From positions 930,001 through 994,000 of the forward strand of contig JAFEVB010000005.1 in NCBI GenBank assembly GCA_032629725.1: a stretch of DNA of 64,000 bases, written 5' to 3'. Positions 1 to 9,899 of this stretch are shown piece after piece. This DNA is from Gremmenia infestans. Taxonomy: Eukaryota; Ascomycota; Leotiomycetes; Helotiales; Hamatocanthoscyphaceae. Position numbers and translations under genes: made by a program. Within the stretch, counting starts at the first letter, position 1; each line of letters begins with the position of its first letter. Under the pieces are notes generated by a model that saw only the letters and a list, made by a program, of their open reading frames with translations, made no database searches and was not told the DNA's origin.

Positions 1-561
1 TGGAAAGCTAGTCTTTACACTATAAATATCTTATTCTCCAATTGATAAATCCTAATTATCCAGCAGCAGCAATCATGGGCACTAAGTTAGTGCTTCACGG
101 AAATTGATTTTTAAAAGATTGCAGAACTTGGTCGGAAGTCAGCAGAAGACTATACCAGGTTTAAGACCATTTCTAGATTTTCCCTCTGAATCAGATTATC
201 CTTATCTCCTTTTCTCTCTATTTGCTATAACTGGACCGTCTATTGCTTCTAGAGTTTTTACCCGTTCAGAGAATGTCATATGCATCATGCTCAAGCTTTG
301 AATCAATTATGTCCTCCGTTTTGACTTGACCAGATCATATATGCCTTGGACGAAGTCCGTCTCCTCTCCATACCTCTAAATATGTTCCCGCTTTGGGGAA
401 GGTCGATGTCATCGCATATCTCGAGGATGCACTCCGCCGAAGGGTAGCCCTTTTTCTGTACTCCAAAACCAAAGTCAAATGAAATCTATTGTGTTGTGCT
501 CTAATCAAAGGGTATATCGCTTTGCTAGCCCAAGTAGTGTCTGTATGCGGTCAAAATGCAA
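1..561. other. Intergenic, 3' flank of the GH47 gene
   Basis: I see no convincing gene. The only open frame (65 codons from 104, plus strand) has no recognisable features. The stretch is moderately AT-rich, ordinary unique-looking sequence, and should contain the 3' untranslated region of the minus-strand gene ending at 562. Confidence 0.5.
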
Positions 562-2376
562 TTACTTTAATCGTTTCAATGGATGGGCCTCCGTGTTCAG
601 TACATAATCATCCAAGGAGATCAGATCTGGTGGAGAAAACACCAGGTAAAAATACTTGAGTGTCTCTGATAACCAGAAGCTCTAGGGAAATTTGTTAGTA
701 CCAAAAGCAAAACAGTTTTGTGTTTGCAAGCTTACCTCCATGGAATCTGTCTTTTTTGGTGGTTCCCCACTAACAGTCACATCTTCAATCCTAGCATTTC
801 CAAACTCCGTTTCAGTAGCATTTTGAATCGCTTGAAACATATTCCATGCGGCGTCCCTGAATTCCACTAATCCTGTGATGCGGTATAAGAGGAAAACGCT
901 CTCGATGGCTTCTGGCCGGAGAAGGTACGATGGATCACGAGCGTTCTTGAATCCTTTCGGGAGATTGTGATCTCCATCCAGTTCCCACATCTCTTCGTCC
1001 CATGCACAACCATCCAATGTTTCGCAAGGGAACATATTGAAGATTTCGGGCATGATGCCTGTTGGGAAAGCAGCATATGCATAGCTGCAGCCCCTGGCCA
1101 GTCTCACTCCCAAATCGACATGGTCGTCGCGGCCAAAAAGCCGCCCGCTCAGAGCATACATGCCTCCAGCAAAACAGCTCAAGTGTTGTCCTTCTGGTAC
1201 CAAGTCTATGCCTCCGTCCTCATTTACTCTTATTCTGCCTGCAAATAGAATATCTTCCTCGTCGGCGAGCATAGGTCGAAACAAAGCGTTTTTCTTGATT
1301 GTGTCCAGTGACGATATGGCCAATTTCTCATACACCGGGTTTAGCCCACCCATAAGGGCATGCATTTTCGGGAAATATTCATATAGGGAGTCTGCCAGAG
1401 CGCCAATGGAAAATTCACGCAGATTGAATCCCTCGTTTCGCGAGTCGATCATCGTGGGCCACATTCCGGGTATCTGGGTCGTGCTTTGATGCCTCTCAAT
1501 CAGATCTGTGATTCGCGAGATGGCAGCATAGTATTTGGGGTCCTTTGTGATTTGTGATAATCGAGTGAACTCCAGAGAGAGGGAACCTGGTGAAGCAATC
1601 GGACCATGGCTGTCCGCTTCTAGCTCCCCTGCCTTTGCTTTCTCAAAGTCGAGCCAAAAGGGTGGCATCCCATTGGGGGTATCAAACCCCGCATAGAGCA
1701 TGTCCCCAAGCTCAATAGCCTTGTCCAATAAGACCTGCGAATTACTCAAATCATACGCTGATACAAGTCCCCCAAGATGGCGGATGGTCGTTTCGAATAT
1801 GTTGCAAGAGGTGTTGTTCGTGTAGTTCCAATCAATGGTAGCTACGGCAGCCACCGCGTCCTTGAACTCAGCCTCCAGTCTCATAATCCACAGAGTATCC
1901 AGGCTATCAATCAACGTTGCAGCCCATCCTCCGAATGTGTCTTTGCTGCCCCCAGATAGGGGCATAAGTTCATCTCGCATCCAAGCATGCTCTTTGTAAG
2001 ACCGCCAACATTTCTGAAACGCCCTCCGTACTGACTGACGCTGCGACTCCAATTGTGCAAGGTCGATTCGAGATTCTTTCGGGAATATATGTTGTATTCG
2101 TGGGAGGGAGTGTGGTCTGCCTTTGGGAAGAGGGATCGTGGATGGTATGGGGTTTCGGCGAGATACCTTGCTCCAATCGAAGCTGCTTTTCACAGCATGT
2201 ATCTTGCTTGTCTTTCCCCATCCTTTTGGTAGAAACTCTTCAATATATTCGAATCCGCCGCTGCCTCCTTCTGCAGGTCTGTCGGGTGCTATCGGTCGCT
2301 GGAGGTAGATAATACATATAATAATTGCAGCAATAATGACATAGCGTAGGGAGCGTCGAGAGCTTCGCATCAGCAT
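562..2376 (-). CDS. GH47 class I alpha-1,2-mannosidase, type II membrane protein
   Basis: The family trims alpha-1,2-linked mannose from N-glycans in the ER or Golgi, using Ca2+. Two exons: 2376-736 and 681-562, with an intron at 735-682 (GTAAGC...CCTAG). Joined, they give 586 aa. A hydrophobic segment at residues 12-25 after a basic N-terminus fits a type II signal anchor. Visible GH47 landmarks are the WAATLIDSLDTLWIM block, IFETTIRHLGGL, a HLSCFAGG block and LRPEAIES. The second exon supplies the expected C-terminus SFWLSETLKYFYLVF...LNTEAHP, whose Thr-Glu-Ala-His segment includes the Ca2+-coordinating Thr of the family. The intron is needed: reading through gives a short nonsense tail and loses this motif. 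The start at 2376 opens directly on the anchor. It could be an ER or a Golgi enzyme; sequence alone does not decide. Confidence 0.93.
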
Positions 2377-3424
2377 AATCGCAGAAAAGGAACTGTAATA
2401 ATATATTAATGAGTGACACGAGCTAGGAAATAAGAAGAAACATAAAAGAGAAAATATGTATATTGAAGTCGGAGTATAGGTCGTGGGAGAAGAACGCGGG
2501 GGACCGCGAGAAGTTGACAGTTTGACAAGCCGTTTGAGATGATGCTTATTCTGGATGCCCTTTCAGGTTAGACTTCCCGCAATCAGGCTATTCATAGAAT
2601 AAGGTACTGTCCGGGACAGAACGCCAAGGCACTAAACCCTAGCGTTTCGCCAAGCACTTAACCATTCTCACTGCTTAAATATGCCATTCTTGGTATAATA
2701 CAGCATGTCTATAGTATGATATACCACGCAAATTTATAAACTTAACATCATTCTTCTTTTTGTCATTGCTTTCTAGTTTCTTTTATTCCCCTGTTTCCTT
2801 GGGCGAAGGGGTTGGTCGTTGCCCCGCCCCCTTTTTAAGCGAGGCGCCAATTTGTACCCACCAACTTAGCATTGGTCCCCATCATCACCATTCTTTACTA
2901 AAGGACTGAAATTAAAGCCTATCAGATCTAAAAACAGTCTACTTGTTGATTCTGCGATGAATGTTAGGATGAAGTTCTGGAAATACGAGATTTGCAAGAG
3001 CACTTACTAAATCTATAGTCCAAACCAAATCTTTCAGTATTCATTATGTGGCCTCAACCCCCCTCTTAGCGCAACTGATCGCTCGAATTGACAAGTAGTG
3101 TCCAGTCACCCACTCCCTTGTCTGGTGCAACGCTTGGAAACCCCAATTATCCAACGGTTACCTTTCTCTCAACACCTGCAAACAAGCGGCCTTTCCAATG
3201 TTGAGATGCTTGCGAAAGGTCGTCGTGCTACTACTGACGGCTTGCTTAATTGGGATCTCAACAAGCTGTCCGATAATTTTCAGTTCATAGTGCACCTCAC
3301 TCATGCTGCTCAAACCTCTTTGTAGCCCATCTTGCGCGAAGCAAGTGCTTCTAAAGCCATGGTATAATGGCGATTGGCCCATGTCACATAATATTCTATT
3401 CATGCAGTGGAATACCTCATTTTA
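2377..3424. other. Intergenic, promoter of the GH47 gene and 3' flank of the zinc-finger fragment
   Basis: No supported gene. The sequence is unique-looking and lacks the strong RIP signature seen further right. Short open frames at 3098-3325 and 3158-3403 overlap on opposite strands and have no family features, so I treat them as chance. The GH47 promoter should lie just above 2376. Confidence 0.5.
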
Positions 3425-4039
3425 TTATTCTATAGTCTCTGAAATAGAGCCATCCGGTAATGGGGAGGAAGTCGCCGTAAAAGATTCACTTCCCATCTCC
3501 TGTTTCTTTTCCGGATGCAACTTCTCTTCATTTTCATGTCTGCCGCAATCAAATTTGCGTACGAAAGACTTTGTGCAAAATCGACACCCAAATCTTCTGT
3601 CGTTCGAATGAGTTATATGAACGTTGAGACTGTGAGCTCTTGTGAAATCTTTTGAACATTCAGTACTTTGATATTTTGCAGCGGGGGGTTTGATCTTTGG
3701 GAATCTCCAGGCAAAAGCTGCTGGGTCGGGGTGCTGAAGTGTCATGTGCTTCTTGAGCTCTTTTTCAGTACTGAATCCGAGATGTATTCGCGGGCAGCTA
3801 AATTCTGTGCAGCAGAAGGGATTCTCATGGCGACTAACATGGTTGTTCAGACGGGTCGTGTCCGGGAAGCCTTCGTGGAAATAAAAACATTTATGTCGTG
3901 GACATTTGTTCCAATTATTACCGTAATATTTCTCCAGCTGCTGCCGGGATGCTGTGGTGAGATTCGTTGATCGGTTCAAATCCTTAAGAAGTTGTCGATT
4001 CCTATTGATGACTTTCCCAAAGTCTCCGTAACCTTTAGG
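3425..4039 (-). pseudogene. 3' fragment of a C2H2 zinc-finger protein
   Basis: The open frame encodes about 204 residues with no ATG near its beginning; it opens after an in-frame TAA at 4042-4040. It has at least three C2H2-like fingers: CPRHKCFYFHEGF..LNNHVSRH, then CCTEFSCPRIHLGF..LKKHMTLQH, then a finger whose first Cys/His lie in STECSKDF..LNVHITH, and a fourth CRFCTKSFVRKFDCGRH. The preceding YGDFGKVINRNRQLLKDLNR..LEKYYGNNW segment resembles the linker before C2H2 fingers at the C-terminus of large fungal proteins (NACHT/ankyrin or heterokaryon-incompatibility type). That resemblance is from memory and is inference. The open frame stops where AT-rich DNA begins at about 4,040, so the 5' part was probably lost to a transposon or rearrangement. 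It could instead be the last exon of a gene whose upstream exons I cannot read. Confidence 0.6.
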
Positions 4040-4897
4040 TTAAATGATTTTAGGATTAATATAAATAAGAAGCTCTCTAAATTAGTATTAAAACTTTTTA
4101 TAGATTAAAAAGACGTGACCTCTACGCTCTGATTAGTTCGTAATTTACCCTCGATTTCTGATTGGCTACTTTGCTTTCATGCAGCTCTCTCTACTTTCTC
4201 ACTCCTAAATGACTATAAAGATGCCAGATATCCTACTAGTAATACCTAGGAAATATTTAGAGCTTTGCTAGCGCTTTTGAATACTATCAAGTTTAACTTT
4301 ATAGCTCTGATATTCGCTATGATGCAGACAATTTAAGTAGTTATAGAATTTTTAGTAGAGTGGTCTGTGTCCACCAGCCACATTAGCCACAGCGGCCGCA
4401 TAAGACGCAGAAAACCTTAAGAAATCGACTTGCTAGCTTATTAGTAATATATTTCGTCTTTTAATAAGCTATTATTCAAAAGACGCTAGCTGGTTTCAGG
4501 TGGGGTTAGTGCGTGTACTTCCTATATATATATATATATATAGTAAACGTATTTAAGTTTTATTATATTATAATATTGTAGTATAAAAAGGTCACTAAGA
4601 GGGTGTGCTTTCTGTAAAGTAGCACTTGTGCTGAGGGGCAGTGTTGGAGCCAATATCATTCAAATAATGCTTATTACTACTAATTTACTATGTAGCGCTG
4701 ATTTGAACAATGCACTTGACTGGTCGAATACCCCCTGCTAGCGTGGACGGTGGCTGCCAAACGAAGGGATAACCCCCCAAAAATGGCCTAGATTGGGAAC
4801 ATAGATTGTTTAGATCCGCGCAAAGAAAGAAAGTTGAAAGTGTCAGTTCACAATAACAAATCAAAAGAGTGGCCGCGAAAATGGACAACCCCCTAGC
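4040..4897. other. AT-rich, RIP-like intergenic stretch
   Basis: No gene. From about 4,040 to 4,660 the DNA becomes AT-rich, like the TE blocks, and directly abuts the truncated zinc-finger frame. It carries an isolated GC-rich spot (GCGGCCGC near 4,392) and a TA dinucleotide run. An open frame at 4688-4888 (minus) has a hydrophobic start but lies just past the stop of the reductase gene and is more likely its 3' flank. Confidence 0.5.
4523..4542. repeat. (TA)n dinucleotide microsatellite
   Basis: Ten uninterrupted TA units inside the AT-rich stretch. Confidence 0.9.
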
Positions 4898-6918
4898 TTA
4901 CCAACCAAACGTCTCCGCATGAAGATACACTTCACGGCCATTTAGACTTTGCATGCCAGCAACCTGTCTCCTTGTCGCAGCTGTCAGACCCAATGGTCCA
5001 CAGACTGCAACGCCAGTGTTGCCATTCTGTTTGGTCTTGGCTTCGGAAAGAAGAATCCCGAGGTTTGGACGGCCGGATTGGAAGGTCATAAGTGTACTTT
5101 CGGATATGTTAGAGAATTGCGGATCTGAGTTTGAACTTGGCGTATCTGTTTCCTTTGGATCTGTAGCTTTTTCAACATCCGATTCAACGATCGGCTGCGC
5201 CGCGGTCTCGATTTGTCCACCTGCTGCTATTTTGGCTTCCAGTTCGGAGATATTCTCAGCCTGCAAAGTCCCGCCTCCAGTAATACAGATACGAACTGTA
5301 AGCTCAATATTTGATTGATGGAGCATATCGGCTGCTTGTTGCAGTTCACTTGTGAGGAAGCGAACCGACGACTTTTCTTTTATGGCCCAAATAAAATGCA
5401 CATTTCTGACAGGCAGTGTCTGTTTTTGTACTCTTGAGGCGATGTCTAACAGGAGAGGCAAGGTAAATGTTACTCCGCTAGCGCCTGCAATGAGAATAAC
5501 GGTGCTGAAGCTGGCAAAGTCGAGGTGTTTCCCTCCATAGGGACCGTCTATTAACGCTAAGTGCTTCTTTGATGCGGAGCTTTGCTCGGTGGCTGCTGCA
5601 TGGATCCGGGAAGTGAATCCATTCCGAGCCTGAAGTATGAAGACAAGCTCACCACTATGCGAGGAGGGTGTCGAAGCAATCGTTGCCGGATGAGATTGTC
5701 CAATGCCGAACCGAGGAATGGAGAGAAGAACAAAAGATCCTGGGGTCCAGTGCTTGATTTGGCGGGTACTAACTACTATCTTTGTCGCGCCACCTTTTCC
5801 TTCGATCAAAGTTGCTCTTCCAGGTCTAATATTGTTGTATATGTATCTTAGAGTACGTATGAGGCGGTCCAAAATGTATAAACCGATCGGGATCCACGCA
5901 TAAACTCGACTGTATAGCGCTGTAGATGGGAGATGGAACATTAACGAGATAATGAAGCCGAAAAAGGTGAGTATATGCTGGATAACAAAGAGTTCATACC
6001 ACCAGTGTCGAATCGGAGCGAGAGTGCTAATGTTCATCCATATGAGGAATGCATAAGCTTGAATTCCTACCTTGCAATTAGCAAATTATATAATGTAACA
6101 ATATTATGAGTCAGTTTATTACCTGTTGGAGGGCAAGTATCAGTATCCCACTCTAATGTTGCAAGATTCAAGCTTGCCCATAGGGCCTGCTGATATCCAA
6201 AGTGTAATGTTGCAGTCAACAACATTATTCTAGCCACCCAACGATGAAACACATTTAATCTTTCGTAAGTCACACCTGTGAATAGTCCAATGATATTGTT
6301 CTTTCCAGCGAGAAGGATCAATAATGGCAATTGACTGACAGTGAGCCATCCTGCACGGATTGCGATTGCTTCTCTATGTTGTTCACCTGGGGTATCTTGA
6401 TTCGTGTACTCAAGAGCCAGGACAAAAGCCAGATATGCCAACAGTAGCACTATAACTCCCAATGGAGGTAAGTGGAGGAGGACTGCACTATGGGGAGCAG
6501 AGAATTGTACATAGAAAATCTTCCGAAGTCCAGCCGTCACACTTGGTATTCTTCGCCTGAGAGAGGTTGCTTCTACTGAAGGAGTTTTGTTGGCCGACGC
6601 TGCTCTGATCCTGAAAAATGGCTTAGCATCACCAAACTATTCGCTACAAGGGCAATAAACTCACCTAAGATATGAAGAGACCATTTGTTTCAGATATAAC
6701 AGTGTTGACAAAGCAATGACCACTACAATTCCATACCAGAAATATGCAGCATATGCATTAGACGTGACCTGGAGATTTGTGTCGTAAAGTAGGCTCGAAA
6801 GGAAACCTGCTTGAACTGTCGAGTTGGTCATATCCAAGCCCACAGTTGACAGTGCACCCGGCGACGAATCTGTGTCTGTTGCCGCTGAGCTCGGCATCAC
6901 CATACCTGGCATATCCAT
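4898..6918 (-). CDS. Ferric/cupric reductase, FRE family transmembrane flavocytochrome
   Basis: The family passes electrons from NADPH through FAD and two haems to extracellular Fe3+ or Cu2+, before metal uptake at the plasma membrane. Three exons: 6918-6665, 6610-6123 and 6066-4898. Introns are 6664-6611 (GTGAGT..TTCAG, 54 bp) and 6122-6067 (GTAATA..GGTAG, 56 bp). The product is 636 aa. The ferric reductase membrane domain has the expected haem ligands in two H-x13-H pairs: H207/H221 and H278/H292. The FAD-binding domain follows, with the HPFT-type motif altered to SHPATI. Then comes an NAD(P)-binding domain with GASGVTFTLPLL and a terminal CGPLG. The N-terminus is short and Met-rich (MDMPGMVMP) with no clear signal peptide. 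A 508-bp spacer separates it from the divergent gene at 7427. Whether the preferred metal is iron or copper cannot be read from sequence. Confidence 0.93.
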
Positions 6919-7426
6919 GATAGCAGTAGGCTTGGATAGGCTTCAAGCTTAAAGTGATCGATAGTGGAAATTGCGGAATCCAAAATTTAAGAACGATAAA
7001 AGGGGGGAGGTGGCTCCAAGACATGGGCTCTGCCTTGCATACATATCTGAGAAGTAATATAAATGGACTAAATCCTACCGGAGACAAGCACTGAGATATC
7101 TGAGCGCCGACCTCCGTGTATGTCGGCAAATTGACGAACCGCTATACAAGCTGATAGCTACCATACGTTAGGATATAACTGACAGTGGAGGCATTAAACA
7201 TACTGGTCTAATATAGACTCAGCCACTAAGTCGCAGAAGCTGGGCAATGTGAACAGGCACCAACCCACGGCATATTAGCCGGTTACGAATATATCTATCG
7301 GCGCGGCATTCATAAATCCCGTGAGTACGTAACAGGAGGAAGTCCCTCGCTTGAGGTATAAGAATTGAATACATTTCTGTGAGCCATTAAATTAAATCAA
7401 AGAACACAACTTCCACTCTCTTTATT
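6919..7426. promoter_or_regulatory. Shared promoter region of the divergent reductase / SURNod19-like pair
   Basis: This 508-bp spacer lies between the two divergent start codons, so both promoters must be here. Two HGATAR-type sites are visible: TGATAG at 7152-7157 and CGATAG (reverse) at 7295-7300. GATA factors of the SreA/Fep1 type control iron genes in fungi, but the longer ATCWGATAA consensus is not seen, so the link is weak. No overlapping gene is evident; the open frame at 6758-7129 is a shadow of exon 1. Confidence 0.45.
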
Positions 7427-8767
7427 ATGATGATTTCTGTCGGGGTTCAAAAACTTCTCATTGTATCATGCCTGCTCCTTGGTGTGCTCTCGAGTACGCG
7501 CCATGAGTATGCTCAAGGACATATTCGCGATAGGGATAACTTGGAGAGTAAGTGGCTTTCTAATGATTGCAAAGTCCTGAGCAGCCAATAGAGCTAATAT
7601 GGATTAGGTGCTGCAACGATTCCAAACGAAACATCACTCACCCCCGAGTTCTTTCCTAGCGAAGGCTCGAAGCGTACCAAGATATCGTACGGGCCCTTCG
7701 AAGTGCCTAATATGAACATCAACAACGGAATGATAAGCCATTTCACACTGAACATCGATATTGGATGCAAAGATTGTATCGTCACTTGGATGCAAGCCGG
7801 ACTCGAGTATCCCGATGGATCTTACGCCAACGCCAATACCAGTCTGTGGCTGCACCATACTGTGCTATATAACATGAATAATCTCGATACGGTTTGTGGT
7901 GCGAATGTGCAGGGAGAGCGTTTTTTTGCATCTGGGAATGAGCGGATGGAGGTAGATCTGTCCAATAGTGGGTAAATAGATATCCCCACGGTTGATCCTG
8001 AACCCTGACTAATTGGAGATAGAACCAACACTGCTGGATACTTCGTTGGAGCCAACGACACGATTGGATTTTTGGTGGAGTTGATGAATCAAGCAATGGA
8101 AAATCAGACGGCTGTCGTGACAATCACTTATGAGTATATACCAGGTCATCCGACCACATTCAACGAGATCACTCCGGTTTGGCTTGACATCGGGGGCTGC
8201 AGCACTTCAGAAATGCCGGCTAAGAATGAAACAACCTTCCAATACACGTCCCCAGTGTGGTCAGCGAACGTAACCGGACGCATCACCTTTGAAGTGGGGC
8301 ATACCCACGATGGAGGAACATACGTCCAGATAGCTGAAAACAACAGCACAATCTGCGATTCGCAGGCCAGCTATGGGCAAACTCCAGGGTATGTAGATCC
8401 ATCGGGGAGCATGAGTATGGGCGCAGGGATGGTCAGTCCGATGTCCAACATGGGAAAGCACATCTCTTCAATGTCAAAATGTACGAATGGCCAGCTAAAC
8501 TTGGGCGACGAGCTGAGCATAACCGCGTATTATAACACCTCTGAGTATGAAGCCATGACAAACACAGATGGCAGCCTGTCTTCAATCATGGGGATAGCTC
8601 TGTTGTATCTCGCTGTAAACGAGACCGCGGCGAGCACTACAGGTGCTACACCGACGACTTCCAGGGCTGTGTCATCCTCGTCGACAGGCGCCGCAGCAAT
8701 TGTCACTACAGGACCGGCATTAGTTGTGGGAGTGTTGAGCGGGATGCTAGCATTGGGCTTTGCCTGA
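7427..8767 (+). CDS. Secreted SURNod19-like protein with PHM/DBH-like copper motifs, probably GPI-anchored
   Basis: Three exons: 7427-7547, 7608-7971 and 8023-8767. Introns are 7548-7607 (GTAAGT..TTAG) and 7972-8022 (GTAAAT..ATAG). The product is 409 aa. A signal peptide occupies about residues 1-24. The tail is Ser/Thr-rich and ends in a hydrophobic stretch without further residues, as for GPI attachment. The body resembles plant SURNod19-type proteins, as I remember that family: LWLHHTVLYN, GERFFASGNERM, GHTHDGG, CDSQASYG, HISSMSKC, and GD-x-L..AYY..MGIALLY. A Met/Ser/Gly-rich insert (SMSMGAGMVSPMSNMGKH) lies before the last block. His123-His124, His255-x-His257 and Met351 resemble the order of the copper ligands of peptidylglycine monooxygenase. 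Many N-x-S/T sites fit an extracellular location. Function is not established; a copper enzyme or binding protein is an inference. Confidence 0.7.
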
Positions 8768-9416
8768 CCGATGGGTTATAAGGGCCTGTAGTCATACTCC
8801 ATAATATGTAAAATAGATTGCTAAATAGGAGTTGTGTCTGAGATTATCATTGCGTATAATCGCGCAAGATTAGCATTCTTCTTGATCCACTGTGAAGCAG
8901 ATTCATTTTCGGGAGTACTTATATAGGTCGGTTGAGTAGCCTAAGAGTACTGCAATCAGCCATTGGTAAGTTGACGGTCTAAATCCATAGCAAAACAGTT
9001 CTTACCTTGAACAGGCAAGTCGCCAAAAAGTATAAATTTTGTTTAACGACTTGTCTGATAGATATTTGATAAACCAGTACCTAAGACCTTCGGGCTCTCT
9101 TTAGAAATGTAATGCTCTAAGAAATCGAAAATTTGGTTCTGAGACCTGTATAGTTGGGTGTCCGTAATGCTTCGCCCCTAACAGTAAGGTTCCTTGAGGT
9201 TCTTATGCTCCTATGCTAAATTGAATCTAACCAGATACCTTCTCCTATTACAGACTAGGCTTCTATAGTCGCAAGTGAGAGCGCCTAGCAACCGTTAGTG
9301 TTATAGCCTAAAATAACCCTTTATATAATATCTTAAGACTATGCTAGAGCTAAATGAGAGCTCTAAGAAGGATAGTATCCTTTGGAAATGGCCGAATGTT
9401 TTAGGAACTCGTAGTC
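8768..9416. other. Intergenic, transition into TE block 1
   Basis: No gene seen. It holds the 3' flank of the gene ending at 8767. Base composition is still mixed to about 9,420, then becomes strongly AT-rich at the first 210-bp direct repeat. Confidence 0.5.
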
Positions 9417-9421
9417 TATTA

Positions 9422-9631
9422 TAGTAGGGACCAAACGCGCTATTATATAAAGTAGAGTATGCGGCTAGTACTATATTATACCTTATAAAATCAGACTCTT
9501 TACTAAACTTAGATTATTATCTATTCTATAATATACTCTTTTATATAGATTATTTTAATATATATATTTATACTATAATAAAACTATAAGTTAGATTCTA
9601 GCTTAAAGTCTATAGTTATATTATTCTTTTA
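9422..9631 (-). repeat. LTR-like direct repeat, left copy (210 bp)
   Basis: Matches 33363-33572 in the same orientation over its whole length. It begins TAGTAGGGACCAAACGCG and ends ATTATTCTTTTA. It is preceded by TATTA (9417-9421), while the right copy is followed by TACTA (33573-33577); the two differ by one C/T change and look like a 5-bp target duplication. The ends TA..TA fit TG..CA after RIP. I assign it to the minus-strand Copia element because the RT/RNase H remnant next to it runs leftwards toward this repeat, which would make it the 3' LTR. Confidence 0.75.
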
Positions 9632-9899
9632 TATTTTAGTAATTACTATAAAAGATAAGATATTCTTTATAGCTTATAGGATTTATTAAATATTAATAAC
9701 TATTAGAACTATATGCCTTCTAGGATTATTACCTCTAGAAGAATATATAGACTAGATAGAGATATAGTTAAAGAAGTAGATTAAAGAGATTATATTAGCT
9801 TAAGAAGAAAAGCTACTATAGAGGTAAAGATAAGGTTCTTATAATCTTATATGCGTCTGCTAGCAGCTATATTATCTAATACTATAAGAGCTATATTTC

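Noticed and set aside
3970..3983. GGTTCAAATCC, identical to a tRNA B box
   Set aside because: It lies inside the zinc-finger frame (reverse of GATTTGAACC), there is no A box at the right distance upstream, and no acceptor-stem pairing is visible.
6758..7129. 123-codon minus-strand frame beside the reductase start
   Set aside because: It overlaps reductase exon 1 in another frame and extends into the divergent promoter; no family features.
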